Assembly (NCBI GenBank): GCA_036558305.1
Contig: DATBFX010000567.1
Location: 1 to 26,514 of the forward strand
From: DATBFX01 sp036558305
GTDB lineage: Bacteria > Chloroflexota > Chloroflexia > Thermomicrobiales > UBA6265
Direction: 5' to 3'
DNA length: 26,514 bases
Each line of letters opens with the position of its first letter. Within the stretch, counting starts at the first letter, position 1. The notes below the pieces were generated by a model. It was not told where the DNA came from. It did not search any database and saw only the letters and a list, made by a program, of their open reading frames with translations. Positions 15,662-22,466 of this stretch are shown in pieces. The position numbers and the translations under genes were made by a program.

Positions 15662-16575
15662 CCGTAACGACATCACGTTTGACAAATCCTCGCGAACCTC
15701 GGCATTCGCCGCCGCGACCTCCAAGAACGGACGAAACTCCGGACGTGGCGGTGATGCCACGGCCGTCTTGTTGACCACCAGCACGTCGGCGAACAACTGC
15801 CACGCAATCTGGTTCCGCTCGTCTCCGGTCGCTTCTGCCCACGTTGGACAGGTACTCGGCGAGGACGCGTCCCGCGTCGTCGGTCGGGTCGGATTCGGCG
15901 GGCAGCGCCGCCAGTTCCCCTAGGATCGCTTCCCATTGCGCGTCGTAGGACGCCCGGTCGACGATGCCCTCGACGTAGAGTTCCGACAGCCGCTCGAGCT
16001 TGCCCCGCGGCCGGATGCGCTTGGCGTTCGCGTCGATCTGCCGGGACCGGCTCCGGCGCCATGCCGCCAGCAGCCGCCCGTGCGCCTCTAGCGGCACCGC
16101 GAACCCGTCGAGCAGGCCCCGATCCGGTCCTCGACCGTCTCGACAAAGAACGTCGTCGCCTCACAGCCGTTTCCCTGACGCCGCCCGGAGCACTGGACGC
16201 GCAGGCGCGGACCCGCCCCAAACAGCACCAGCGGTTCGCCACAGTCGCCGCACGTCGCCACGCCGGACAGCGCCCACGGCGTCCGCACCGCCGAGACCGG
16301 GCGGGGTCGGTAGGGGTATCGGTCGCGCATCGCCTGGGCACGGTCGAACAGCGCCGCGTCGAGCAACGGGGCGTGTTTCGCGGACAGCCACCCTCCCTCC
16401 CCGTCCGGCAATTCGCCGAGGCAGAAGCGGTTGGCACGTAGCACACGGACCGAATCCTTGGTGAACGCGTATTCGCCGCGATTGCCGGTCGTGCGATAGC
16501 CGGCGAGGGTGAGGGCGCGGGCGATCTCGCGGTGGGTCGTTCCCGCCGATGCGAGCTCGAACGCACCGCCGCCGG
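15623..16575 (-). pseudogene. Decayed serine recombinase (C-terminal two thirds)
   Basis: Pieces of one large serine recombinase are spread over frames. 16575-16115 encodes 'FELASAGTTHREIARALTLAGYR' (Recombinase domain), then 'LRANRFCLGEL' and a zinc ribbon 'CGDCGEPLVL...CSGRRQGNGC'. After a one-base shift near 16113 the frame continues as 'LLDGFAVPLEAHGRLLAAW' and 'GKLERLSELYVEGIVDRASYD' (coiled coil). After another shift near 15842 it continues as 'WAEATGDERNQIAWQLFADV' and 'PPRPEFRPFLEV', the typical family C-terminus. The reading frame then enters the tRNA-Asp gene and stops at 15623-15625. The N-terminal resolvase domain with its catalytic serine is not recognisable upstream of about 16600. 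So it is broken and truncated, a relic of an integrated element. Confidence 0.82.
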
Positions 16576-16599
16576 ACCGCCAGCTTTGGCGGCGTGGCG

Positions 16600-16815
16600 A
16601 AAGTCGGGAACCACGGCACCCACCACGTGCGGGTTATCGGCCAGACCCCCGCACGGGTCAGGATCGAGCGCCACGGGTACGACTACTGGCGCGGGCTGAT
16701 GGACGCGACGGGCTGGCAGGCGCCGCGCCAGGTCACCCTCTTCGACGACCTGCGTGCCGGGCGGATGCTCGCCGACCTCGACCGCGCCGGCTCTCCGGCC
16801 GGTGCCCGGGGCGGC
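16600..16815 (+). pseudogene. Coding-like fragment of an unidentified protein, no stop
   Basis: This plus-strand frame has natural-looking protein text with strong third-position GC: '...RIERHGYDYWRGLMDATGW' followed by 'QVTLFDDLRAGRMLADLDRAG'. It has no start that can be defended and no stop before it runs into the antisense of the cysteine-rich gene whose own stop is at 16816. This looks like the C-terminal part of a gene cut by rearrangement. I do not recognise the family. It could still be a chance open frame. Confidence 0.3.
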
Positions 16816-17985
16816 TCAGCACGGCGCGACGCAAAACATGCTGGCAAAGCACGCCTGCCCCACGATGCAATCCGCGTCGGACGCGCACTGGCCTGCCTGC
16901 CCGCGGAGACAGACGATTTGACCGCCGAGGTTGGCAATGGCGCCGCCGGGGCAGTTGTCTTGGCAGAACTGCGCGGTGCCGCTCGGGTTGAGCAGGAAGC
17001 AGCCGCCGTGGTGGCACGCGTACCCGGCGGGGCAGCCCTCGTTGGTGCTGCAGACACAGCCGAGGAGGTGATCGCACACCTGGCCGGCGGGGCAGACGAG
17101 GGCGGGACCGCCGGCGCAGGTCCCGTCCCGGCAGGTGTCGCCGGTGGTGCAGGCGTCCCCGTCGTCGCAGGCGGTGCCGTTGGGTTTCGCCGGGTTGGAG
17201 CAGATGCCCGTTTGCGGGTCGCAGGTCCCGGCGTCCTGGCACTGGTCCAGCGCCGTGCAGACCTTTGCCGCCCCGGCCGTGCAGACGCCCGCGTGGCAGG
17301 TGTCGCCGGTGGTGCAGGCGTCCCCGTCGTCGCAGGCGGTGCCGTTGGGTTTCGGCGGGTTCGAGCAGAGCCCGGTGGCGGGGTCGCACGTGCCGGCACG
17401 GTGGCACTGATCGGACGCGGTGCAGACGACGGGGTTGCCGCCGACGCAGGCGCCGGCCTGGCACGTGTCGGTCCGCGTGCAGGCGTCCCCGTCGTCGCAG
17501 GCGGTGCCGTCCGCCTTCGGCGGGTTGGCGCACGTGCCGGTGGTCCGGTCGCAGACACCGGCGTCGTGGCACTGGTCCCGGGCCGGGCAGGGCACCGGGG
17601 TCCCGCCGCCGCATGCCCCGTCGGCCAGGCAGACGGTGCCGGTGGTGCAGGCGTTGCCGACGTCGCAGGGTTTGCCGGTCAGCACGGACGCGGCGCAACG
17701 GCCGGCGGCGCAGGCGACCGCATGGCACTGGTCGGGGGCCGGGCAGTCGGCCGGCGTCTGGCAGGCGCAGCGGCGCCGCCCGGACCGGTCCTTGGCGCCG
17801 CAGAGCTTGGAGCAGCAGTCGGCGTGCTCGCGGCAGAGGTCGCCCGGCATCCGGCAAGCGGCGGCGTCGGCCTGGCCCAGCCCGGCCAGGCCGAGGGCGC
17901 CGGCGGCGAGCCCGGCCAACAGCCGCCGGCGGGAGCCGGGGCGGGCCAACGACTTGACCAGGCGATCGAAGCGCGTCGGGTCCAC
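16816..17985 (-). CDS. Tat-exported cysteine-rich repeat protein
   Basis: 389 aa, GTG start with GGAG 6 nt upstream. The N-terminus 'MDPTRFDRLVKSLARPGSRR' followed by RLLAGLAAGALGLAGLG resembles a twin-arginine signal; cleavage is expected near ADA-A. Next is a 'CRMPGDLCREHADCCSKLCG' knot-like segment shared with the 18201-18917 protein. Then come three 55-residue repeats (plus a degenerate fourth) of the form 'DGTACDDGDACT..DTC.AG.C' and 'DQCH.AGTCDP.TG.CSNP', and a final cysteine-rich segment. All cysteines lie in a presumed extracytoplasmic, disulfide-rich region. Similar 'DGDACT' repeats occur in surface proteins of bacteria with large extracellular proteomes. Function unknown. It has its own promoter at 18017-18046. 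Confidence 0.85.
   Translation of the reverse strand: MDPTRFDRLVKSLARPGSRRRLLAGLAAGALGLAGLGQADAAACRMPGDLCREHADCCSKLCGAKDRSGRRRCACQTPADCPAPDQCHAVACAAGRCAASVLTGKPCDVGNACTTGTVCLADGACGGGTPVPCPARDQCHDAGVCDRTTGTCANPPKADGTACDDGDACTRTDTCQAGACVGGNPVVCTASDQCHRAGTCDPATGLCSNPPKPNGTACDDGDACTTGDTCHAGVCTAGAAKVCTALDQCQDAGTCDPQTGICSNPAKPNGTACDDGDACTTGDTCRDGTCAGGPALVCPAGQVCDHLLGCVCSTNEGCPAGYACHHGGCFLLNPSGTAQFCQDNCPGGAIANLGGQIVCLRGQAGQCASDADCIVGQACFASMFCVAPC
17131..17660. repeat. 165-bp tandem coding repeats
   Basis: Equivalent points (gcaggtgtcg and variants) fall at 17131, 17296 and 17461, that is two periods of exactly 165 bp (55 codons), with a diverged unit starting about 17629 (168 bp). The core gtgcaggcgtccccgtcgtc is kept in three units. 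Unit number may vary between strains. Confidence 0.85.
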
Positions 17986-18016
17986 GGCGGTCTCCTATCC
18001 GATTGGCTTGGTCCGC

Positions 18017-18046
18017 AGCGTAGGGAGCCGCGGGTGGCGTCGTCAA
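18017..18046 (-). promoter_or_regulatory. Promoter of the cysteine-rich repeat protein
   Basis: TTGACG (18041-18046) and TACGCT (18017-18022) on the minus strand with 18 bp spacing, about 30 bp upstream of the start codon. Confidence 0.6.
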
Positions 18047-18103
18047 GCAGGGGGGCTACGCCAGTCGGCGCCGCGGACGGCCCTCGCCGGCACCGCGGGC
18101 GAT

Positions 18104-18175
18104 CGCGGCGGCACCGGATCGGGGACGACGACGCCCGCCGGTTCCTCGACGACCCCGAGTTCCTCCGCCACCCAC
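18104..18175 (-). pseudogene. Remnant of a second cysteine-dioxygenase-like gene 3' end
   Basis: Minus-strand translation reads 'LGVVEEPAGVVVPDPVPPRS', matching the last residues of the 19005-19628 protein, 'VGIFGEPERVVIPDPVSPAM'. By eye about three quarters of roughly 57 nucleotides agree, including ggatcgggga. No upstream cupin part remains, because the 18201-18917 gene sits there. Best read as the trace of a tandem duplication. Confidence 0.55.
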
Positions 18176-18200
18176 CGACCGCCCACGCCGCCGGGTGCGC

Positions 18201-18917
18201 TCAGAACTCGACCTCGCAGGTGGTGACGGTGCCCGCTCCGTTCGTCGCGACGAGCGTGACCTGCGCCGACTGGGATTGGTCGATCTTGGTGGCGGTGACC
18301 GTGATCGGTTCGGTGGTGCCGGGGGTGAACGGCGGCACGGGGGTGTCGGCGTTCTCGGACTGGGTGAGGACGAGGGAGACGATGCCGGACCCCGTGTCCT
18401 GGACGGTCACGGTGGCCTGCGTCGGCGGTCCGGGGATCACCGAGACCGGATACGGGCAGGTCGGCGACGGCGTCGTCGTGCTGGTCGTCGTGCCGGTCGT
18501 CGTGCTCGTCGAGGTCGAGGTGGTGGTCGTGGTCGTTGTCGTGGGTACAGCGCAGCGCCCGCCCCGGCAGGTCCCGGCCGCGCCGCCGAAGGCCGTGCAC
18601 GCGGTCCCGTCGAGGAGGACGGACGCGACGCAGGCGCCGGCGGTGCAGGCGACCGCGTGACAGACCGCTGCGGTCGGGCAGTCGCCGACCGCCCGGCAGG
18701 CGCAGCGGCGGCCGATGGCGTCCTTGGGGCTGCAGAGCCGGGAGCAGCAGTCGGCGTGCTCGCGGCACAGCTCGCCCGGCATCCGGCAGGCCACGGCCTC
18801 CGCCCCGCGCCGCCCGACCGCGCCGAGGGCGGCGGCGGCGAGGCCGGCCAGGAGGCGCCGCCTGGTGCCAGGCGCGGCGAGCGCGCGGGCCAAGGCGTCG
18901 AAGCGGTTCCCGTCCAC
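18201..18917 (-). CDS. Tat-exported cysteine-rich protein with Thr-rich linker and Ig-like tail
   Basis: 238 aa, GTG start at 18915-18917 after GGAGGAGGGG. The first about 105 residues are paralogous to the 16816-17985 protein: 'MDGNRFDALARALAAPGTRR' followed by RLLAGLAAAALG (twin-arginine-like signal), then 'CRMPGELCREHADCCSRLC' and 'CHAVACTAGACVASVL'. Instead of the 55-residue repeats it has a run of Thr/Ser (about 126-151), a typical extended surface linker, and an about 85-residue beta-rich C-terminal domain with 'QATVTVQDTGSGIVSLVL' and 'ITVTATKIDQSQSAQVTLVA', which looks Ig- or fibronectin-like. Probably a secreted or surface adhesion/recognition protein; no enzyme motif is seen. Own promoter at 18957-18984. 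Confidence 0.85.
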   Translation of the reverse strand: MDGNRFDALARALAAPGTRRRLLAGLAAAALGAVGRRGAEAVACRMPGELCREHADCCSRLCSPKDAIGRRCACRAVGDCPTAAVCHAVACTAGACVASVLLDGTACTAFGGAAGTCRGGRCAVPTTTTTTTTSTSTSTTTGTTTSTTTPSPTCPYPVSVIPGPPTQATVTVQDTGSGIVSLVLTQSENADTPVPPFTPGTTEPITVTATKIDQSQSAQVTLVATNGAGTVTTCEVEF

Positions 18918-18956
18918 GGATTCCCCTCCTCCCGGTGGCGCAGTGCGAAGAGGACG

Positions 18957-18984
18957 ACTGTAGCAGCCGGTCGCGAGATGTCAA
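18957..18984 (-). promoter_or_regulatory. Promoter of the Thr-rich cysteine-rich gene
   Basis: TTGACA (18979-18984) and TACAGT (18957-18962) read on the minus strand, 16 bp apart, 40 bp before the GTG start. The -35 is perfect. Confidence 0.7.
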
Positions 18985-19004
18985 CGGCGCGGACGCGCAA
19001 GGCA

Positions 19005-19628
19005 TTACGGCGAAGGCATCGCGGGCGACACTGGATCGGGGATGACCACGCGCTCCGGCTCCCCGAAGATCCCGACCGGCCGGTGAACGTCGGAAGGGTC
19101 GAAAACGTACCCCGAACCGGGCGGGTAGTCGTGCTCGCCGATCGGCCGCAGAACCCCCTTGTCGTTCGGGCGATAGCGGCGATCGCGCTCGATCCCTTGG
19201 ACCGTCACCGCGCCGCCCCAGCCATCGTGATCGTGCGCTTCCGTCTGCTGACCGTACCGCAGCGAGATCGCGGCGAGGGACCAACCGGCGGGGTCCTCCC
19301 GCAGCACGCGGCGACCGTACCGGTCGGTCGGAGCGACGCAGGCGGAGCGGTCGATCGCCGGTGTCAGTGCCCGGAGGGCGCTCAACACCGCCAGCCGCGT
19401 GCGGACGGGGGCCCGGCGGAGGTCGCCCAACGCGTTGACATACCGCGTGAATGCCGCGACGGCTGCTCGTTCGACGGAACCTGGGTTGGTGGCGGACCCG
19501 GACGGGCCGGTGATGGATCCGAGACCGCGGCCGGCGATGCCGACGCAACCCCAGGCGTGGGCCAAATTCGATGTGTCCAAATCGCATGAACCTTCCCCAA
19601 TATGGCGAAAAAGACCACGGTCAATCAC
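19005..19628 (-). CDS. Cysteine-dioxygenase-like cupin protein
   Basis: Up to 207 aa. The core 'DPAGWSLAAISLRYGQQTEA' + 'HDHDGWGGAVTVQGIERDR' + 'YPPGSGYVFDPSDVHRPVG' is the cysteine dioxygenase type I (CDO) cupin pattern. The three iron-ligand histidines are His132 and His134 (H-D-H) and His182. CDO enzymes oxidise cysteine, or related thiols such as 3-mercaptopropionate, with O2 in the cytosol. There is no signal peptide. The start is uncertain: the GTG at 19628 has no ribosome site, and a promoter-like pair (TTGACC 19619-19624, TATTGG 19597-19602) suggests a later start, such as the TTG at 19580 after GGGGAAGG. It is followed by two genes for cysteine-rich exported proteins, so cysteine handling could link them, but this is inference. 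Which thiol is oxidised is unknown. Confidence 0.75.
   Translation of the reverse strand: MIDRGLFRHIGEGSCDLDTSNLAHAWGCVGIAGRGLGSITGPSGSATNPGSVERAAVAAFTRYVNALGDLRRAPVRTRLAVLSALRALTPAIDRSACVAPTDRYGRRVLREDPAGWSLAAISLRYGQQTEAHDHDGWGGAVTVQGIERDRRYRPNDKGVLRPIGEHDYPPGSGYVFDPSDVHRPVGIFGEPERVVIPDPVSPAMPSP
19597..19624 (-). promoter_or_regulatory. Possible promoter of the CDO-like gene
   Basis: TTGACC (19619-19624), 16 bp, TATTGG (19597-19602) in a locally A/T-rich patch. If real, translation must begin after about 19590. Confidence 0.45.
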
Positions 19629-20185
19629 ATAGAAACGAGGGCATTCTGCCGCCGAAGCTTGAGTGCGGTCCGATCCTTCGGTCCAAACACGTGCGGCCGG
19701 GGCGATCCATGCGAACGGCTGGAGATCCCCGTGGACCGTTCACGCCTCCAAGGCGGATCATCAGTGATGAGGTCGCCGTTTCGGCGGCAGGCGACCGGCG
19801 TCGGTCGGATGGTCCTGGTGTTTCCGATCCACGTCACCCGAGACGGTGCACCTCGCGCGTTCCTGTGCCCTCCCGAGGACACGCCCGCGGAACCCACGAT
19901 AGAGGACGCGGTTCCCGCGCACATCGCGAGAAACCCGCAAACGAGGACGCCCGAACTCCGGGGAAGCGGGGACGTCTGCGTAGTTTTGCGAAGAAAGGTA
20001 CCGTGAAGGGGCGGTCGAGGCCGTGCCGGCCGAGCCAATCGGTGGGTGGCGCCGCAACGACGGCATCGTCGCCCAGGTCAGACTGGACCGCGGTTCGGTT
20101 CAGCAGCGTGCCGAGTAAGCCCGGACGTCGTGACGAGGCTCGCGGCGTTGGCCCCTGGCCTCTCGGGGCAGCCTCAACCCCGCCC
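19629..20185. other. Intergenic region between CDO-like gene and cytochrome b
   Basis: About 555 bp downstream of the respiratory operon. Open frames exist on both strands (19602-20006 and 19625-20038) but they lack ribosome sites, known domains and consistent codon bias. A weak hairpin, gcccc...ggggc at 20151-20169, lies just after the cytochrome b stop and could help end transcription, although no T-run follows. Nothing else is recognised. Confidence 0.4.
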
Positions 20186-21586
20186 TCAGTCACCCTGTTG
20201 GTTTGCCAGAAAGGCGACGAGCTGGCGGAGCTGCTCCGGCGTCAGGTTGTTCGCGTACGCCGGCATGTTGTGGCCCCCGTTGAGGATGCGCCAGGTCAGT
20301 TGATCCTGCGAGAGGCGGTTGCCGACCTCGGAGAGATCGGGACCGCGCTCGCCGCCGACGCCGCCGACCGTGTGGCAATTGATGCAGCCGAACGATTCGA
20401 AGAGCTTGGCCCCCGGCTCGACCCCGGCCGCCTGGGCGTTGGCGACGACGGCGGCCGGCAGTGGAGCGGGATCGAGGTCGGGCGACCACGGCGCCCGCTT
20501 GCCCTCCCGGACCAGGACGATCCCGGCGACCGCGACCGTGCCGACGATCGCCAGCGCCCACGGGCGATAGCGTGGCGAACGCTCGCCTTTGTTGGAGACG
20601 AAGGGGACGGCGAAGAGGGCGAGCGCACCGAGCAGCGGCAACCCGACGATGAACCAATCCTCGATCCCCGGCGGGATCAAGGCGAGCAGCGCGAACAGCC
20701 AGAGGAAATACCAATCAGGCCGCGGGTACGCTTTGACCACCGTGGGGTCGGCCCGCGCGCTCAGTTCCTTCGGTCCGAGCGCGATCGCCAGGGCAACGAT
20801 GACGGCGCCGATGGCGAGACCGAAGACGACGTCGCGCCAGGCCGCGTCCGGCCAAAACGGCACCCCCTCGCGATCGAGGAGATCCCGGTACCGCTTCTTG
20901 TACGTCGCCGGATCGACCGGCTCCCCGGCCCGCGGCGGTTCCGAGATCCCGTTGCGGACGACCAGGTAGAGATGGCCGCCGATCAGACCGAACATCAGCG
21001 CCGGGATCAGAAAGACGTGGGTCGCGTAGAAACGCGTCAACGTGTTGCCGCCGACCGTTTGCCCCGCCACGACGAGGCGGGCCAGGGGGTGACCGATGAC
21101 GGGCGCCCGTCCCGCCTGCTCCGCGGCAACGACGACCGCCCAATAGGCATCCTGATCCCACCGCAGCAGTTGCCCGGTGAAGGCCATCCCCAGCGTCAGC
21201 AGGAGCAGCAGAACGCCGGACAACCAGTTGAGCTCGCGCGGGTACTTGTAGCTGCCCGTGACGAAGGTGCGCGCTGCGTGGGCGACGATCAGGATCACCA
21301 TGGCCGAGGCGCCCCAGTAGTGGATGCCGCGGACGATGTGGCCCAGCGTCTCGTGGTGGGTGATGAAGTCGATACTCTCGAAGGCGCTGTTCGGCGCCGG
21401 CACGTAGGAAAAGGCGAGGGCGACGCCGGTCACGACCTGGACGACGAAGACGACCAACGTCGAGCTGCCGAAGACGTACCACCAGTTGACCGAACGCGGC
21501 ACGCGGTGCCGGACGATCGGCAGCAGCGCGGTCGAGATGCCGAGCCGCTCGTCCAACCACCCGTAGGTGCGCTTCACCACCCCCAT
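20186..21586 (-). CDS. qcrB: Cytochrome b (b6/subunit IV-type) fused to C-terminal cytochrome c
   Basis: 466-aa quinol-oxidising subunit of the bc complex. Heme b ligands: His89 and His103 (HX13H), then His190 and His205 (HX14H), the latter spacing being b6-like. The 'PDWYFLW' motif (290-296) is the Qo-site PEWY variant, in the subunit-IV-like half. The protein does not end there: after a last helix (about 341-360) comes a class I cytochrome c domain with 'CINCH' (401-405) and axial Met441 in 'HNMPAY'. No separate cytochrome c1 gene is found next to it, so this domain probably takes that role. ATG with GGGAG 7 nt upstream; 21 bp from the Rieske stop. The membrane part would have about nine helices. 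Confidence 0.95.
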   Translation of the reverse strand: MGVVKRTYGWLDERLGISTALLPIVRHRVPRSVNWWYVFGSSTLVVFVVQVVTGVALAFSYVPAPNSAFESIDFITHHETLGHIVRGIHYWGASAMVILIVAHAARTFVTGSYKYPRELNWLSGVLLLLLTLGMAFTGQLLRWDQDAYWAVVVAAEQAGRAPVIGHPLARLVVAGQTVGGNTLTRFYATHVFLIPALMFGLIGGHLYLVVRNGISEPPRAGEPVDPATYKKRYRDLLDREGVPFWPDAAWRDVVFGLAIGAVIVALAIALGPKELSARADPTVVKAYPRPDWYFLWLFALLALIPPGIEDWFIVGLPLLGALALFAVPFVSNKGERSPRYRPWALAIVGTVAVAGIVLVREGKRAPWSPDLDPAPLPAAVVANAQAAGVEPGAKLFESFGCINCHTVGGVGGERGPDLSEVGNRLSQDQLTWRILNGGHNMPAYANNLTPEQLRQLVAFLANQQGD

Positions 21587-21607
21587 CGTGGGTCTCCCGT
21601 CACCCGA

Positions 21608-22099
21608 TCATGCCACCTGGAGGGGGCGCGTCAGGATCTCGACCCGGCCGTTGCGCACCCGGACCGGTTGGGTCCAGAGCGGGCGCTGAGGCGGGCCGCC
21701 CGCGACCTTGCCATCGGCGTAGAAGACGCCACCGTGGCAGGGGCAGAGGAAGAGTTTGGCGTCGGCGAGCCAGTTGACCGGGCAGCCGAGGTGGGTGCAG
21801 TTGACGGCGAAGGCGGTGAACCCGTCGTCGGTCCGGCGCAACCAGGCGGCGGTTTTCGCCGCCTGACCCGCCCACGGCAGCGGCGACGGCTCGTCGAACG
21901 CGACCTCGACCGTTGTCCCGACGGCGAAGTTGTCGACCGCGCCCACGTCCCGCCAGGCGCTCTGCGACGACTTGATCAACGGCGTCAGGAGGTAGCCGAC
22001 GATCGGCACCCCGACGATGGCCGCCGCCACGCCACCGAGGGCGAGGCAGGCGCGATTGAGAAAGGTGCGGCGGCTCTCCTCCCTGTTACTCGTCGTCAC
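21608..22099 (-). CDS. qcrA: Rieske iron-sulfur protein of the bc complex
   Basis: 163 aa, GTG start, GGAG 9 nt upstream. 'SRRTFLNRA' plus a hydrophobic helix (about 18-40) is a twin-arginine signal anchor, as usual for Rieske proteins, which are exported folded. The [2Fe-2S] site is complete: 'CTHLGC' (Cys101, His103, Cys106) and 'CPCHGG' (Cys119, His122); Cys106 and Cys121 can form the structural disulfide. It passes electrons from quinol to the cytochrome c domain of the downstream cytochrome b fusion. The start overlaps the small subunit gene by 14 bp. Confidence 0.95.
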   Translation of the reverse strand: MTTSNREESRRTFLNRACLALGGVAAAIVGVPIVGYLLTPLIKSSQSAWRDVGAVDNFAVGTTVEVAFDEPSPLPWAGQAAKTAAWLRRTDDGFTAFAVNCTHLGCPVNWLADAKLFLCPCHGGVFYADGKVAGGPPQRPLWTQPVRVRNGRVEILTRPLQVA

Positions 22100-22466
22100 G
22101 GCGCAACTCCCTAATCCAACCGAGAATGCCCCAGACCAGCACCGCCGTCCCGACCAGGACGAATCCCCGGCTCGCCACCAACCCGAACATCAGAAACGTC
22201 ACCCCAAAGGCGACCGTCATCGGGCGAAACGAGGGGCGCGGCAACTCGATCGTTTGCCCGTCGACCCGGACCTCGGTCGGGAACACCTCCCGCCGCGCGG
22301 GCGGTGCCGCACCGTGTTCGCTCGGTGCCGGCGGGGTGGCGGGGAGCAGGGGCGCCGGTTCGGGCACGGTCGCGTGGTTCCGGCCGCGGATCGCCGACCG
22401 CCCGACGACGAGCAGCACCGAGAACGCGATCGACACGACCTTGAGCAGCGAGCGGAGGCGTTGCAT
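22086..22466 (-). CDS. Small cytochrome c oxidase subunit IV-like membrane protein
   Basis: 126 aa from the ATG that overlaps the oxidase stop as TGATG. One N-terminal hydrophobic segment (about 8-22), a Pro/Ala-rich extramembrane stretch, then 'LPRPSFRPMTVAFGVTFLMF' and a final helix ending 'GILGWIRELRRDDE'. The last half fits the small subunit IV of caa3-type and actinobacterial/Chloroflexota oxidases, a structural subunit without cofactors. Assignment rests on position between COX1-COX3 and Rieske and on the final helical hairpin; the sequence itself is poorly conserved. Confidence 0.7.
   Translation of the reverse strand: MQRLRSLLKVVSIAFSVLLVVGRSAIRGRNHATVPEPAPLLPATPPAPSEHGAAPPARREVFPTEVRVDGQTIELPRPSFRPMTVAFGVTFLMFGLVASRGFVLVGTAVLVWGILGWIRELRRDDE

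Noticed and set aside
15553..15774. ORFs across the tRNA (plus-strand 'MRGAVVDSRLATEAWCSGL' and minus-strand 'ATGFEPAISALTGLHVRPL')
   Set aside because: They are translations of the tRNA-Asp gene and its complement; the same false peptides appear wherever tRNAs are read as protein.
17131..17660. Non-coding tandem repeat or CRISPR-like array
   Set aside because: The 165-bp period is a multiple of three and encodes a consistent cysteine-rich unit in frame.
16549..18660. 703-aa plus-strand open frame rich in Gly/Val/Ala
   Set aside because: After about 16815 it is the antisense of two well supported cysteine-rich genes; only the first part (16600-16815) has coding-like content and is listed separately with low confidence.
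19602..20038. Small ORFs on both strands (134 and 137 aa)
   Set aside because: No ribosome binding site, no recognisable motif and mutual overlap on opposite strands; treated as intergenic.
19571..22114. 847-aa plus-strand open frame
   Set aside because: Antisense to cytochrome b and Rieske genes, with Arg/Asp-rich text and no domain.
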